DNA of 64,000 bases from Streptococcus respiraculi (GCF_003595525.1 NZ_CP022680.1:1886001-1950000); one strand, 5' to 3'; shown: positions 17,679-28,600, numbered from the stretch's first letter. The notes: generated from the letters alone by a model not told the origin. Program-made: numbers and translations.

Positions 17679-18032
17679 CTAAACTCTAATCTCAAATTTT
17701 AGATTTTCTAAGCTAATCTGATGTATGTCCAATGCATCTCCAGCAGCATTGTATAGTTCCAATTCAGCAACAAATCCGTCAACCATATGAAGCAAAAATT
17801 CAATAGGAATACCATTAAACTGGTAGGCTTGCATGATTAGTGGCACACGTTCACTAAGCGGATAAGGTTCAGGCGAGTCTGTCCTCAATATCAAAGAGTA
17901 GTTTGAAAAATTGATATCCTCATCTATTACCTTAGCAGAGGATAATTGATTTTTCAAAATATCCCTTCCCAAAAATTCTACATCAAGCATTAAATGGAGC
18001 CAAGTTTGTTCTAGTTTATTGAAATTTCTCAT
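17679..18032 (-). CDS. putative immunity protein for the active Rhs toxin (117 residues)
   Basis: It starts 12 bases after the rhs stop and follows it directly on the same strand, the standard place for the cognate immunity gene. The protein is soluble: MRNFNKLEQTWLHLMLDVEF, QLSSAKVIDEDINFSNYSLILRT, PIEFLLHMVDGFVAELELYNAAGDALD. The layout is vaguely like small DUF69xx-type immunity proteins, but I cannot assign a family with certainty. It would act in the cytoplasm by binding the C-terminal toxin domain of the upstream gene. Confidence 0.65.
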   Translation of the reverse strand: MRNFNKLEQTWLHLMLDVEFLGRDILKNQLSSAKVIDEDINFSNYSLILRTDSPEPYPLSERVPLIMQAYQFNGIPIEFLLHMVDGFVAELELYNAAGDALDIHQISLENLKFEIRV

Positions 18033-18044
18033 TAGTATTTCTTC

Positions 18045-21000
18045 CTATTCACCCTTTATAAAATACGTCCCTATATTATATTTGCCGTTCCCTCTATTAA
18101 AAATCCTATATTCTATAGTCTTACCTTCAATTTCAATAAATTGACTAACAGCACCTTCTCCTAATCTAGGCAAATTCTTATTCGCATGTTCGACAATTGC
18201 TCTCTGAACCTGTTCTATTGGTAAAGTTGTCCCATTAATATGTCTACCACCATGCCCAAATGTAAAAGTGTTTCCGCCCTTAAGAATCACATCACTTACT
18301 CCGCCTCCTCCTTTAGGTGGAGAATATACTTTTGGATTAGCCCCTACATCAAGCCCTCTCCGAACATCCCCAACATCATCAACAGTATCCGCAGTTTTCA
18401 GACCCTTAGAAGCTCTATAAGCTTTAGTTGCATCACTTACATCGTCTACTGTATCAATAGCTTTAGTTACTGTGGCAAATTTCCCTAATTTGACAACTGA
18501 AAATGCATAGGTTGCCACATCAAAGGCAAGTCCTACAGCTGCTACCAACCTATTGCTCTTATCTCCTGTAACAGGATCTTTCCCTGTCCAAAGACGCTTG
18601 GCGTTATACCAACCAGTTACTTCACCACCAAGTATCTTAAAGTCTCTAACTGTGTTATCCCAAACATGTTGATTATCAGCGGCTATCTGAGCTTTCGTCC
18701 GTTTAGAGGTTCCAACCCCATCACTGATATTAAAGTTCCCTGCTAAAGCATTTACCGCAGACATATCCCCTGCATGAGCTTTATTGACTAGGTCTTGAAG
18801 TTGACGAGACGTGAGTCTCTTCGTCTTGCCATCGTCTTTTCCTTTTGTACTCTTTGGACTACATACATGACGAAGCGTGTGACCCAAAGCCTTTGTCCAA
18901 TTGACTGTGAGATTAGCTGCTTCACGAATCTTGAAAGCAGCTTTTGCTCCAACAGCTAGCATGTACTCACTTCTAATCTTCGCTTTTTGCGCATCTGTAT
19001 AATGGTGTGGATGAGCTTTCACCATCGTATAGCGGACAGTGGCTGTCGCTGCTTTGATACTAACTGACGCAAACTGAACAGCTGTCCTAATTGGTGTCAC
19101 AAGCATAGAGGTGAATTTCTTTATGCTAGCTGTGAAAGCAGAGGCAATCGGAGATTGTTTGCGTCCCCCTCCCATGGTGGTGAGTACAAGCCTATGCCCA
19201 CTTGGGTCGGTGTAGTTGACTGGATTATTATGGACATAGGCATAGCGGTTCTGGCTAAGTGGGTCTGTTGCCTCACCTTGGTAGCTGTCTTCTGTTAGGA
19301 AGGTGCCCGCATGACTATCATAATACCTTGCCCGTAAATAGTCAAGCCCTGTACTGTCTCTCGCTTCGCCATTATAGGCATAAGGGTTACCTGTCTCATC
19401 TGTGCTCTTCTTAGTATATCCATAGAGCTTGTAGCTACTTGAAGCAACTGCCTCACCATCTTTCGTCAAGCCTGTGACAGAACCTGACTGGTTGGTCAGA
19501 TACTGGTAAGTTTCATTTGTTTGGTGATTGAGGTAAGAGTTTCTACCATGGCCATAGCTATAGGTCTCGCGAGCTTTTAGGTCATGGTCGTAGGTTTGAA
19601 GGACTTCTGTATGTTTTCGATTGACATCATTGACATAGTTACGCTCTTCGTAGTATTTGTAGGTGTCCTCTCGTGTGGTATAGGGAATCAAGACATCCTT
19701 CACTTGTGAAGCGTAGGTCACATCACCCTCTCCTGGTAAATTACCAAGTGACGGCGGGTTAACGACAAGACCATCTTTCGTCGCTTTATCTTTAGCCACC
19801 TTTTGGTGATAAGCACTTGATACATCGTCAAAGATACGATGCCAGATCGAGCCAACCGTTTGTGGGAAGCTTGATAAAGCTTGAAGAACGTTTTGACTAA
19901 AGCCATACCAGAAGAGCGATGGCTCTTCCCCATTTGGAGAGGTTTGTGGCGATTTCTTCTTCTCTTTTCGTCTAAAGAGTTGATAGGTGTTCTTGCCTTC
20001 CTTACGGCTTGCGGTAAACACTCGGTTATCATCCCCATCATAGAGGGCTGCCATGAGAAGCCCCTCCTTGTCCTTCACGGCAAGGAGGCGGTTTTCTGTA
20101 TCATAGATATACTGGAGCTTCTTATTCTTCGTCTCTTGAGAGATGCGATTGCCATTCTTGTCATAGGTATAGGTAATCGTACCTTCTGGACCTTCTAGCT
20201 TGGTTAAACGATTATTGTCATCGTAGCTAAAGGTGGTTTTCTCTTCTTTCCCGTCTACCGTTTCAGTACTTGTGAGTTTATTGCCTGCAAGGTCATAGGT
20301 GTAAGAAAGACGAGAGAGTTCCTTGCCATCCTTAGTAGATACCATCATGGTCTCTACTTGCCCTAAGCTATCGTAGGTATAGCTATGGACAAGGGTTTCT
20401 CCATCTTGGGTGATGGTTTCTTTGGTCACATAGCTCCCATCATCGTATTCATAGCCATAACTTGAAATCAGTTTGTTTTTCTTATCAGAGTGGCGTATTT
20501 CTGTAATACGGTGTGCCTTGTCATAGGTCAAGAAGCTCTTTGTACCATCTCCACGTTTGACTTCGGTCATATCGCCTGCGTCATTGTAGGTGTAGGTGGT
20601 CTTAAGTCCTTTGACATCTGTCACAGAGGTTAGTCTATCGAGTTCGTCATAGGTGTAGGAAACGGTGCTACCGTCTGGATAAGTCATTCGGCTGATATTG
20701 CCAAAGTCGTCATACTCATACTGGATGAGACTACCATCACCCTGACGGACACCTGTGATTTCTCCTTCGTCATTATAGACATAATTGGTCGTTCCAGTCA
20801 AATCACTCATAGACACACGACGGCCATCTGGGTCATAGGTGTAGAGAACTTGACCATCTTGTTTTTCAGAATAGTCCACCTTAAGCAATTGGTCCAGTTT
20901 GTTGTAGTCATAGCTGATGGTCTTCCCATCTGCCTTTGTGACCTTCTCAAGCTGATTATTAATGTTATAGGTATAGGTTTCCGCGTCCCCGAGACTCGTC

Positions 21001-24000
21001 ATGCGTTTCACGACATTCGAGAGCTGGTCATAGGTGTACTTGATAACCTTGCCATTTCCGTTTGTAACAGAAGTGACATTCCCCACACTATCATAGGTAT
21101 AAGTTGAGGTAGAGGCTTTCTCACCTGTCCCTTGAGTCGCTGTTAAGAGCTGATTTTCAAGGTCGTAAATATAGCTCTTCACTCGCTCACTACCTGAGAA
21201 GACGCTGGTTAAGTTCCCATTGCCATCATAGGCCATGGTTGCTTTTCCACCCTCATCATTTGTGACCTTGGTCAAGCGGTTGTCGTGGTCGTAGTGATAC
21301 ATAGTCCATTGGCCTGCTGTATCGCTTTCGCCTGTCAAACGATTAAGAGAATCATAGGTCCGCTTCATCACTTGTCCAAGTGGATTCTTTTCTTCAAGGA
21401 TATTGCCATTCGGGTCGTAGGTATACGTGGTGTCACGCTTGCCGTTAATCGTCCGCTTGGTCACTTGACCGACTGGGTCATAGCTAGATGTGATTTCACG
21501 GCCAGTAGGAGTCTTGATGGTTTTCAACTGGTCAAGTGTTGTGTAATCAAAGCTTGTCGTAGCGCCTGTTGGACGTGTTACCTTCGCTAGGTTCCCAGCT
21601 TCATCATAGGCATACTTGGTCTCAAGGTCTAAGGCATTCTTAGCAGTCAAGAGACGACCAACCTTGTCATAGCTGTAGGTATTGCTTCGATTAGACTGGT
21701 CTGTTTCCTTTGTGAGATTACCAGCTACATCGTAGGTATAGGTTTTTGATAGCTCTTTAGGACCTGTTTGCTTTTCTAAGCGTCCAAGCGCATCATAGGC
21801 ATAGGTATAGGTCGCTTTATTTGGCAAGGTCCGACTGGTCGTACGACCATATAAATCATTGACATAAGAGGTGGTATGGCCATTGGCATCTGTTTCTTTC
21901 GCGAGACTTCCTGTACCGTCATAAGCATAAGTCGTTTCACCACCTGTCGGACGTTTCATACTCGCTACACGATTGAGACTATCATAGGTGTAACTTATTG
22001 TATTGCCTTCACCTGTCGTTTCGCTCAAGCGGTTGCCTACTGCATCGTAGCTAAAGCTTTGTTTGGCTCCTGTTGGCGCAAGTGACTCTACCACACGACC
22101 GATCGGATCGTATTTAAAGGCTGTCGCTTGACCGTTCGGATCCGTATAGAGGACCAGTTGTTGGTTGGCATCATAGCCATAACTGCTGGAATGACCATTC
22201 GCATCCGTGACTTTAGCTAGATTTCCCAAGACATCATATTCATAGGTAGTCTGGTTCCCATCCGCATCTGTTTCGGTTACCACACGATTCAAAGCATCGT
22301 AATGATAGCCTATCTCGCGTTTCAAATGGTCTACAATCTTTGTCAGATTTCCATTGTCGTCATACTGATAGGTTTTGGTCTTGCCTTCTTGGTCCGTAGA
22401 GGTTGCGACATTGCCCATCACGTCATAGGTGAAGCTTTCACTGGTTCCATCTGGGTACGTAACCTTGGTCAGTTGGTTATCGCTGTCATAGCTGTACTTG
22501 GTCACTTCCCCAAGACTATTGGTTAGCGTTAAGCGATTGCCTGCCTTGTCATAGGTATAAGACTCATTTAAGTCTTGGTTGTCTTTCTTGGTAAGGACAC
22601 GATTGGCCGCATCATAGGTATACTCTGTGACCAGACCACTCGAATGAGTTTGTTTCACAAGGCGGTCTAAAGCATCATATTCTTGGCTAACCGTTGTCCC
22701 ATCTGGTAAGGTGACATCTTTCAACTGAGCAGTCGGCGTATAGCTCATCTTCGTGGTGTTGCCATTGGCGTCCACCATTTCAATCGGGTAGCCTAACGCG
22801 TCATAGGTGTAGGCTGTTTTCCCACCTAAGGCATCGACTTTTTCCGTCAACTGCTCCATTTGGTTGTAGGCAAAGTTGGTTGTATTGCCCAAGCCATCGG
22901 TGACAGATTTTACTTGGTTCTGGCCTGTAAAGGTACTAGAAGCTGTGTAGCCTGCCGCATCTGTCACGCTATTTTGATTTCCGTTCGCATCATAGGTCAT
23001 GCTTGTGCGCTGACCTAAAGCATTGGTCGAAGCAAGCAAGCGTCCTGCAGAGCTGTACTCATAGGTGGTTTCCTTACCGAGCGCATCTGTCATCGACAGG
23101 ATATTGCCCATCGTATCAAGAGTATACAACACCTTCGTGTCATCTGGATAGGTGATACTGGTGACATTTCCTGCCGCATCATAGGTATAGCTGGTGGTCT
23201 TATCTCCCTTCGTCTCGGTTAGCTTATTTCCAACTGGGTCATAGGTATAAGAGACCGTTTGACCAGCTTCATCGGTATAAGAGAGGACACGCCCCATCTT
23301 GTCATAAACAGTCTTCGTAGTCGTACCAATTGGATAAGAAACAGCTGTCCGATAGCCAGAATCATTATAGGTATTCTCAGTCACTTGACCGAGCGCATCT
23401 GTGATCGTTTGTACGGCTTGATTCCGGTCGTCATAGGTCAAGCTACTCGTATTGCCTGAAGCATTGGTTCGTGTCGCGACACGACCGAGGGCATCACGAG
23501 TATAGGTCACGGTTTGACCTGCCGCATCTGTCTCTGTTAAGAGACGACCTCTACTGTCATAGGTATAGGTGGTGGTGTTACCTTCTGCGTCTATCACAGA
23601 AAGCTGATTCCCGACACCGTCATAGGTATAGCGATAGTTTCCACCTTCACCATTTGAAGCCGCAATCTTATGACCAAAGCCATCGTAGGTAAAGGTCGTG
23701 GTATTGCCATTTCCTTCTGTTATAGCTGTCACTTGACCTGCTTGGTCAAAGCTGTAAGTAGAGCCAACACCGTCCGCATCTGTTTCGCTTACTTTCCGAC
23801 CTTCTGCATCATAGGTGATGGTGGTGGTTCCGCCACGAGGATTCGTGATGCTCGTCACCTGATTGTGAGCGTTATAAGTGAAAGTTGATTCTCCACCGAG
23901 GGGATTGGTCATCTTGACGAGATTCGCCCCGTCATAAGCAAAGGCTGTTCGATTTCCCGAGGCATCCGTAGTAGATAACATACGACCTTGCCCATCCACT

Positions 24001-27000
24001 TCATACGAAATACTAGTGCCATCTGGAAGAGTTGTCTGCGTGAGATTTCCCTTCTCATCATAACTGTGCTTGGTTTCTTCTCCACCAAAGTCCGTGCTAG
24101 ACAAGAGATGGTTCTTCTTGTCATAGGTAGAGGTTTTCACAGCACCATCAAAGCGGGTTTCAGTTACGACATTGCCATTTTCATCATAGCCATAACTTGT
24201 CGTTTGACCAGCTTCATTAGTGACGCTTGCCAAGCGATTATTCTCATCGTAGGTCTTAGAGATACTGGTCCCATCTGGATAGGCAATCCCTGTTGTCCGA
24301 TACTGACTATCGTAGGTATAGACGGTTTGATGGCCGTTTGCGTCCGTTGTGACGGTCTGACCTTTGCTATACGCAAGGGTTGAGGTCGCACCTGCACCAT
24401 CCATCTGCTTGGTGACCCGACCTTGGTCATCGTATTCATTTTGAACAACCTTTGTGCCATTTCCATCATACCAAGCCGTCATCAAGCCCTTATCATCATA
24501 CTCATAGCGAGTGGGCACACCTGTCGCATCCGTATAGGTAACTAGATTGCCATTCTCATCATACTCATAAATGAGTGTGGCTCCATTTGGAATCTGCACA
24601 GCACCGATATAACCTGCCTCAGTATAAGTAATCGTATAGACAAGACCTGTTGGAGAGGTGATTTTTGTCAGCTGATAGTTCTCATTATAGTCAAACTGAG
24701 TTTTATTGCCTTTTTCATCTGTCTGACTGATAAGCAGTCCATGGAAGTTGAAGACCTTTTCTTGATTGTCGGTATCGGTAATATGATACTCTTTCACCTC
24801 ATAGTCTTCTTTTTCCTCTCCGCCAAAGTCACCTTTCTTCTTCTCCTTGGTTTTCACCTCAAGCGTGAGATCATAACCTTCTGGAGAGTGATAGGTATCA
24901 CCGTCTTTGGTAAAGGGGATGACAGAACCATCTGCACGTGTGTAGTAGAGATTTTGGTCTTCATCACTCGATAGTTGTTCGTTAAAGCCAAAGGACCACC
25001 CACGACCAAAGAGACTATTGATGCCTGCGACCTTGGAGTTATAGGAACGAGCAATCTCAAAATCACCATCGATGTCATGAATAGAGACATCGGTTCGCTC
25101 CAAATAGAAGTTCCCTGTATTTAAGTTAATCGGCTCAAAGCCAAACTCACAGTGGAGACCACGCCCCATCAAAAGCATATCCACATCTGCCTTGGTCTTA
25201 TTGTTTAAAGCAGGTGGATTGTAGGGTTTGGTCGCATTTTTTCGTGGATTGCGGATAAAGAGGGTGTTGTTTTTCACCACCAACATATCTTGAATGCGGT
25301 TATCAAAGGCGATTTGCTTGAGGGGAACACCATAGTAAGAAGCGATTTTTGGAAGCGTATCGTATTGTGTCACCTTATAAATGAGGAAGGTGTCACTTGA
25401 TTTCTTTCCACTGGTTTGATTGTCTTTTTGACTTTCCGCATCAATGGTATAGACCTTGTTCAACTCTGGGTCTGTAAAAGGCGTCAAGCTTTGCCAGTTG
25501 GCTAATTTGTCTTTATACCGTGTCGTGCCTTTTTCAAACGCAGCGTCAAAGGGACTACTGTCAGGATACTTATAAGAGAAGCTAGCGGGACTATCTCCCT
25601 TATAGTTCTTAGACGCATCGCTCAAGCCATAGGTCACTTGAGCGCCTGGTGTCGTCAAGCCATCCGCAAAGACACCCTGAAACTGGAGTTTTCCTTTCTT
25701 ATCGGTCTTTACCATGGTTCGAAGGTTAATGGTGGTGTTGCCAATCGGATAATTGACATCCACAGGATCTGGCACAGACCAATTAATCGTCAAACTTGGT
25801 GCTTTATCAGGAGTAAATCCACCTTGTGCAACACTATTGACATCTGCTTCAGTGGTATAAAAACCTGCACCATTATCATTCTCGCGAGTCGCCTTCACAA
25901 CCAAACCATAATTAGGTGCTAAGCCTTGAACCCAATTATTGACCGTCTCGCGAATATCAAATCGATGGAATCCATTGTGTTGCGGACTAAAGGCATTGGC
26001 TCCAGCAATCTCATCTTGTAGTTGAGAGGAGCTCAGCCAATCGATCGTATTGATGTTAAAGTCTTGTTTGAGATAATATACTCCAAAAGTTGCATTAGCA
26101 GTTCCTAGACCGTCCGAATACTGATACAAATTGAGCGTTGCACTATCAATTTTCGCTTCTGAAGGAATGTTCTTTTTAAAATCATAATTGATTTTAAAAT
26201 ACATACGACTCTTTCCGATGTCTGCCACACCTGGCATCCCCATATTAGCCGCTTCAATATAGCCTACAAATCCATAAGCCAAGCCTTGGAAAGTACCACG
26301 AACAGAGCTCGTTACCACATCGAGAATCTTTTCACGAGGTATTGTGACCGTAGGGTCAATCCGAACAGGGTACTGACGGTCAGAAGACTTCAGCCAGTCT
26401 TCACTTGCCGTTACACTGACTTCATAACCCTTACGAGACTCTTTCAAACCCAAGGTCAAATCTTGACTCGTTTCTCCAGCGCTATCCACCATCATTGGAG
26501 CAGTTAATACAAAAAGAATCTTAGACTCTCCCTTTGCACGAACGAGGACCTGATTATCTTCTAAGCGAACATCATACTTTCCAGCATCAAGACCATAAGT
26601 AAAGGTGTGTTTGCCTTCCCACTCGGCTAGAACGATTTCTTCTTTCACACCGTTTGCTTGAACCGTATATTGAACGTCTGTTTTTCCATCGACGTTGTTA
26701 TATAAGACGGCATTTTGGTCAACAGTGGCTTGGCCATAGGTTTTTTCAAGTGGGTAGAGGGAAATCTTCTCATCCTTGTGAGTAATGTCAATTGGGGTCT
26801 CCTCCTTAACCTCACTTGGAAGGACCACTCCTACTGGAGATTCTTTCGGTAGATAGTAATGTTGGCCATCCGCATGATAAGAGTACAGAGACAAATCAAC
26901 AGGTACTTCTGTCCCATTCTGGTCTACATAGGTCTTTACCTCACTACCGATATAGGTCACAAAATGAGTATCGTCAACACGAAAAAGCTGTTCCTGTCCA

Positions 27001-27335
27001 CTGACCACAACTGGTTCTCCGTATTGACGTTTTAATTCTACTTCTGCCTCATCGGTTGTTTGCGAGACCTTCGGTTGTTGGATGGCATCTCCTTCTTCTT
27101 TCGTAGACGTAGACGGCGGAGGTACGTCTTCAGAAGAGCTTGAGCTAGATGCTGTATTCACATTAGCAGAGCCGACAGTCTGACTACTCGCCTTGGTCAC
27201 GGCATCTTGGTAGGTCTGTTCATCTTTACTCTGCTGGAGGGCATCCGCAATGTCTTCCGCATAAATCAACGGACTGTTGGCAAGAAGTAAGGTACTCAAT
27301 GCCAGCCAGTTGATGACTTTATGAAGCCGTTTCAT
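18045..27335 (-). CDS. secreted WapA/Rhs-type polymorphic toxin (3096 residues)
   Basis: Domains in order: Sec signal peptide (MKRLHKVINWLALSTLLLAN, then SPLIYAED); a Ser-rich linker; a beta-rich N-terminal region with DNRLRE-like segments (about 330-530); a LysM-like segment (YKVTQYDTLPKIASYYGVPL, about 660-710); a DUF6531-like block (NLNTGNFYLERTDVSI); some 1700 residues of YD repeats (xxYxYDxxGNL); the Rhs core GLDYLRARYYDSHAG to DPSGH; a pretoxin linker; and a C-terminal domain of about 90 residues (FTFGHGGRHINGTTLPIEQV). The YD repeats would form a shell enclosing the toxin. I chose ATG 27335 because AAGGAG precedes it and it begins the signal peptide. The toxin resembles small BECR/DUF4258-type RNases, but this is a guess. 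Confidence 0.93.
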   Translation of the reverse strand: MKRLHKVINWLALSTLLLANSPLIYAEDIADALQQSKDEQTYQDAVTKASSQTVGSANVNTASSSSSSEDVPPPSTSTKEEGDAIQQPKVSQTTDEAEVELKRQYGEPVVVSGQEQLFRVDDTHFVTYIGSEVKTYVDQNGTEVPVDLSLYSYHADGQHYYLPKESPVGVVLPSEVKEETPIDITHKDEKISLYPLEKTYGQATVDQNAVLYNNVDGKTDVQYTVQANGVKEEIVLAEWEGKHTFTYGLDAGKYDVRLEDNQVLVRAKGESKILFVLTAPMMVDSAGETSQDLTLGLKESRKGYEVSVTASEDWLKSSDRQYPVRIDPTVTIPREKILDVVTSSVRGTFQGLAYGFVGYIEAANMGMPGVADIGKSRMYFKINYDFKKNIPSEAKIDSATLNLYQYSDGLGTANATFGVYYLKQDFNINTIDWLSSSQLQDEIAGANAFSPQHNGFHRFDIRETVNNWVQGLAPNYGLVVKATRENDNGAGFYTTEADVNSVAQGGFTPDKAPSLTINWSVPDPVDVNYPIGNTTINLRTMVKTDKKGKLQFQGVFADGLTTPGAQVTYGLSDASKNYKGDSPASFSYKYPDSSPFDAAFEKGTTRYKDKLANWQSLTPFTDPELNKVYTIDAESQKDNQTSGKKSSDTFLIYKVTQYDTLPKIASYYGVPLKQIAFDNRIQDMLVVKNNTLFIRNPRKNATKPYNPPALNNKTKADVDMLLMGRGLHCEFGFEPINLNTGNFYLERTDVSIHDIDGDFEIARSYNSKVAGINSLFGRGWSFGFNEQLSSDEDQNLYYTRADGSVIPFTKDGDTYHSPEGYDLTLEVKTKEKKKGDFGGEEKEDYEVKEYHITDTDNQEKVFNFHGLLISQTDEKGNKTQFDYNENYQLTKITSPTGLVYTITYTEAGYIGAVQIPNGATLIYEYDENGNLVTYTDATGVPTRYEYDDKGLMTAWYDGNGTKVVQNEYDDQGRVTKQMDGAGATSTLAYSKGQTVTTDANGHQTVYTYDSQYRTTGIAYPDGTSISKTYDENNRLASVTNEAGQTTSYGYDENGNVVTETRFDGAVKTSTYDKKNHLLSSTDFGGEETKHSYDEKGNLTQTTLPDGTSISYEVDGQGRMLSTTDASGNRTAFAYDGANLVKMTNPLGGESTFTYNAHNQVTSITNPRGGTTTITYDAEGRKVSETDADGVGSTYSFDQAGQVTAITEGNGNTTTFTYDGFGHKIAASNGEGGNYRYTYDGVGNQLSVIDAEGNTTTYTYDSRGRLLTETDAAGQTVTYTRDALGRVATRTNASGNTSSLTYDDRNQAVQTITDALGQVTENTYNDSGYRTAVSYPIGTTTKTVYDKMGRVLSYTDEAGQTVSYTYDPVGNKLTETKGDKTTSYTYDAAGNVTSITYPDDTKVLYTLDTMGNILSMTDALGKETTYEYSSAGRLLASTNALGQRTSMTYDANGNQNSVTDAAGYTASSTFTGQNQVKSVTDGLGNTTNFAYNQMEQLTEKVDALGGKTAYTYDALGYPIEMVDANGNTTKMSYTPTAQLKDVTLPDGTTVSQEYDALDRLVKQTHSSGLVTEYTYDAANRVLTKKDNQDLNESYTYDKAGNRLTLTNSLGEVTKYSYDSDNQLTKVTYPDGTSESFTYDVMGNVATSTDQEGKTKTYQYDDNGNLTKIVDHLKREIGYHYDALNRVVTETDADGNQTTYEYDVLGNLAKVTDANGHSSSYGYDANQQLVLYTDPNGQATAFKYDPIGRVVESLAPTGAKQSFSYDAVGNRLSETTGEGNTISYTYDSLNRVASMKRPTGGETTYAYDGTGSLAKETDANGHTTSYVNDLYGRTTSRTLPNKATYTYAYDALGRLEKQTGPKELSKTYTYDVAGNLTKETDQSNRSNTYSYDKVGRLLTAKNALDLETKYAYDEAGNLAKVTRPTGATTSFDYTTLDQLKTIKTPTGREITSSYDPVGQVTKRTINGKRDTTYTYDPNGNILEEKNPLGQVMKRTYDSLNRLTGESDTAGQWTMYHYDHDNRLTKVTNDEGGKATMAYDGNGNLTSVFSGSERVKSYIYDLENQLLTATQGTGEKASTSTYTYDSVGNVTSVTNGNGKVIKYTYDQLSNVVKRMTSLGDAETYTYNINNQLEKVTKADGKTISYDYNKLDQLLKVDYSEKQDGQVLYTYDPDGRRVSMSDLTGTTNYVYNDEGEITGVRQGDGSLIQYEYDDFGNISRMTYPDGSTVSYTYDELDRLTSVTDVKGLKTTYTYNDAGDMTEVKRGDGTKSFLTYDKAHRITEIRHSDKKNKLISSYGYEYDDGSYVTKETITQDGETLVHSYTYDSLGQVETMMVSTKDGKELSRLSYTYDLAGNKLTSTETVDGKEEKTTFSYDDNNRLTKLEGPEGTITYTYDKNGNRISQETKNKKLQYIYDTENRLLAVKDKEGLLMAALYDGDDNRVFTASRKEGKNTYQLFRRKEKKKSPQTSPNGEEPSLFWYGFSQNVLQALSSFPQTVGSIWHRIFDDVSSAYHQKVAKDKATKDGLVVNPPSLGNLPGEGDVTYASQVKDVLIPYTTREDTYKYYEERNYVNDVNRKHTEVLQTYDHDLKARETYSYGHGRNSYLNHQTNETYQYLTNQSGSVTGLTKDGEAVASSSYKLYGYTKKSTDETGNPYAYNGEARDSTGLDYLRARYYDSHAGTFLTEDSYQGEATDPLSQNRYAYVHNNPVNYTDPSGHRLVLTTMGGGRKQSPIASAFTASIKKFTSMLVTPIRTAVQFASVSIKAATATVRYTMVKAHPHHYTDAQKAKIRSEYMLAVGAKAAFKIREAANLTVNWTKALGHTLRHVCSPKSTKGKDDGKTKRLTSRQLQDLVNKAHAGDMSAVNALAGNFNISDGVGTSKRTKAQIAADNQHVWDNTVRDFKILGGEVTGWYNAKRLWTGKDPVTGDKSNRLVAAVGLAFDVATYAFSVVKLGKFATVTKAIDTVDDVSDATKAYRASKGLKTADTVDDVGDVRRGLDVGANPKVYSPPKGGGGVSDVILKGGNTFTFGHGGRHINGTTLPIEQVQRAIVEHANKNLPRLGEGAVSQFIEIEGKTIEYRIFNRGNGKYNIGTYFIKGE

Positions 27336-27382
27336 AAATCTTCTCCTTTGTTTACAGATGATACGGGCGTGTCCCCAAACAT

Positions 27383-27988
27383 TCAACGGACACGATACAT
27401 AAAATAATAAAGCGTTGCCATGAGGATGATGGAATCAACGACAGATACCAGTACACCCCCAACAATGGGGAGCCATAAGGATAAGACGAGGGCCACCATA
27501 GTACAACAAGTTGCGATTAGAAGTGGTGGAATCATCTGTCTCCAGTCTTCTTTTAGCGGTAAGTCTCGATAAATCTGGGCAAGGCTATAGATTAAGATTA
27601 CTTTAAGATTCGTTTGTATAATAGTGGTAAAGAACCAAATACCCGTTTTCACACTGCTGTAGGAAAATGGGGTATAATCATAGAGGACTTGTCCTACTCC
27701 CCCAATGATGAGGCCACACAAGAGAGTGCTTATTATATAACTGAAACAAACAGGATACAGGCGCTTGTCAGACTGGTAGCCCTTATAAAACCAAATGCCA
27801 ATAGGAATAAAGAGGAATAGTCCTACTGCACAAAAAGCAAGGCTCACTAAGGGGAGTACGATAGATAGGGTCGTATCTGTCGCCCAAGGTGAAATCACAC
27901 CCGTCAGTAGGAGACGTTGGCCCACTCCAACTAGCAATAAGCCAAGAGCTAGTCTCCAAAACTTGGAAAGAGTCGACTTTTTAATCAT
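27383..27988 (-). CDS. polytopic membrane protein upstream of rhs
   Basis: A 201-residue protein with about six hydrophobic segments (roughly 11-32, 41-65, 80-103, 115-136, 155-173 and 178-197) and short polar loops. I recognise no family or catalytic motif. It begins inside the last codons of the sortase gene (overlap at 27985-27988) and ends about 50 bases before the rhs start, so sortase, membrane protein and rhs form one transcription unit. It may help to export, anchor or process the toxin. That is inference from position only. Confidence 0.75.
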   Translation of the reverse strand: MIKKSTLSKFWRLALGLLLVGVGQRLLLTGVISPWATDTTLSIVLPLVSLAFCAVGLFLFIPIGIWFYKGYQSDKRLYPVCFSYIISTLLCGLIIGGVGQVLYDYTPFSYSSVKTGIWFFTTIIQTNLKVILIYSLAQIYRDLPLKEDWRQMIPPLLIATCCTMVALVLSLWLPIVGGVLVSVVDSIILMATLYYFMYRVR

Positions 27989-28600
27989 TCATTCTTCCTT
28001 TCTTTCACATCTGTTAAACGAGCAGTAACCACATAACGCTGGTTGTCATCTAGAGCATCACATGTCGAAAGTATTAAAAACCTGTCCTTGTCTTTTTCAA
28101 TTGGCAAGGGGCGGTAAGCCCCACCATTTGCCAGAGCTCGCTCTTCTAAAGTAGCTAGATAGTGATGAATACCTGTTTGAGTCCCTAATTCAAAGGTAGA
28201 GAAAAGATGGTCATTTGTATAGCTGTGGGCTGCTAGTATCTCATAGTGATACTCCTTATCGACCGTATAAATGGTCACCATTCTATGTTCGTTAAAAAAT
28301 GACGGGTCTGATAAATCCTGTAACGAACCAAACATCGTGCCATCCGTCATCGCATGACCATAGATGATGGTGATAGCATCGTTGAAGGTCTTGGTATTGA
28401 CTAATTCTGTGAAGATAGCCCCATAATAAGTCTCTGCCCCATTTACATCATGAGATAAATAATACGAATCATCCCTTGGGTGTTGGACAACAGGATAATC
28501 AATCTTCGTACCATCCACCTTTAACCAAGCATACACATCTGGATTTTGATGGAAGAGTCGCTGTTTTTTTACCTCTCGTGAAGATATGCTAATATCTTCT

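Noticed and set aside
19718..25922. Numerous long open frames on the plus strand and in other frames within the rhs gene
   Set aside because: They lie opposite YD repeats, whose repetitive codons leave shadow frames open. No ribosome binding sites or protein-like families were seen.
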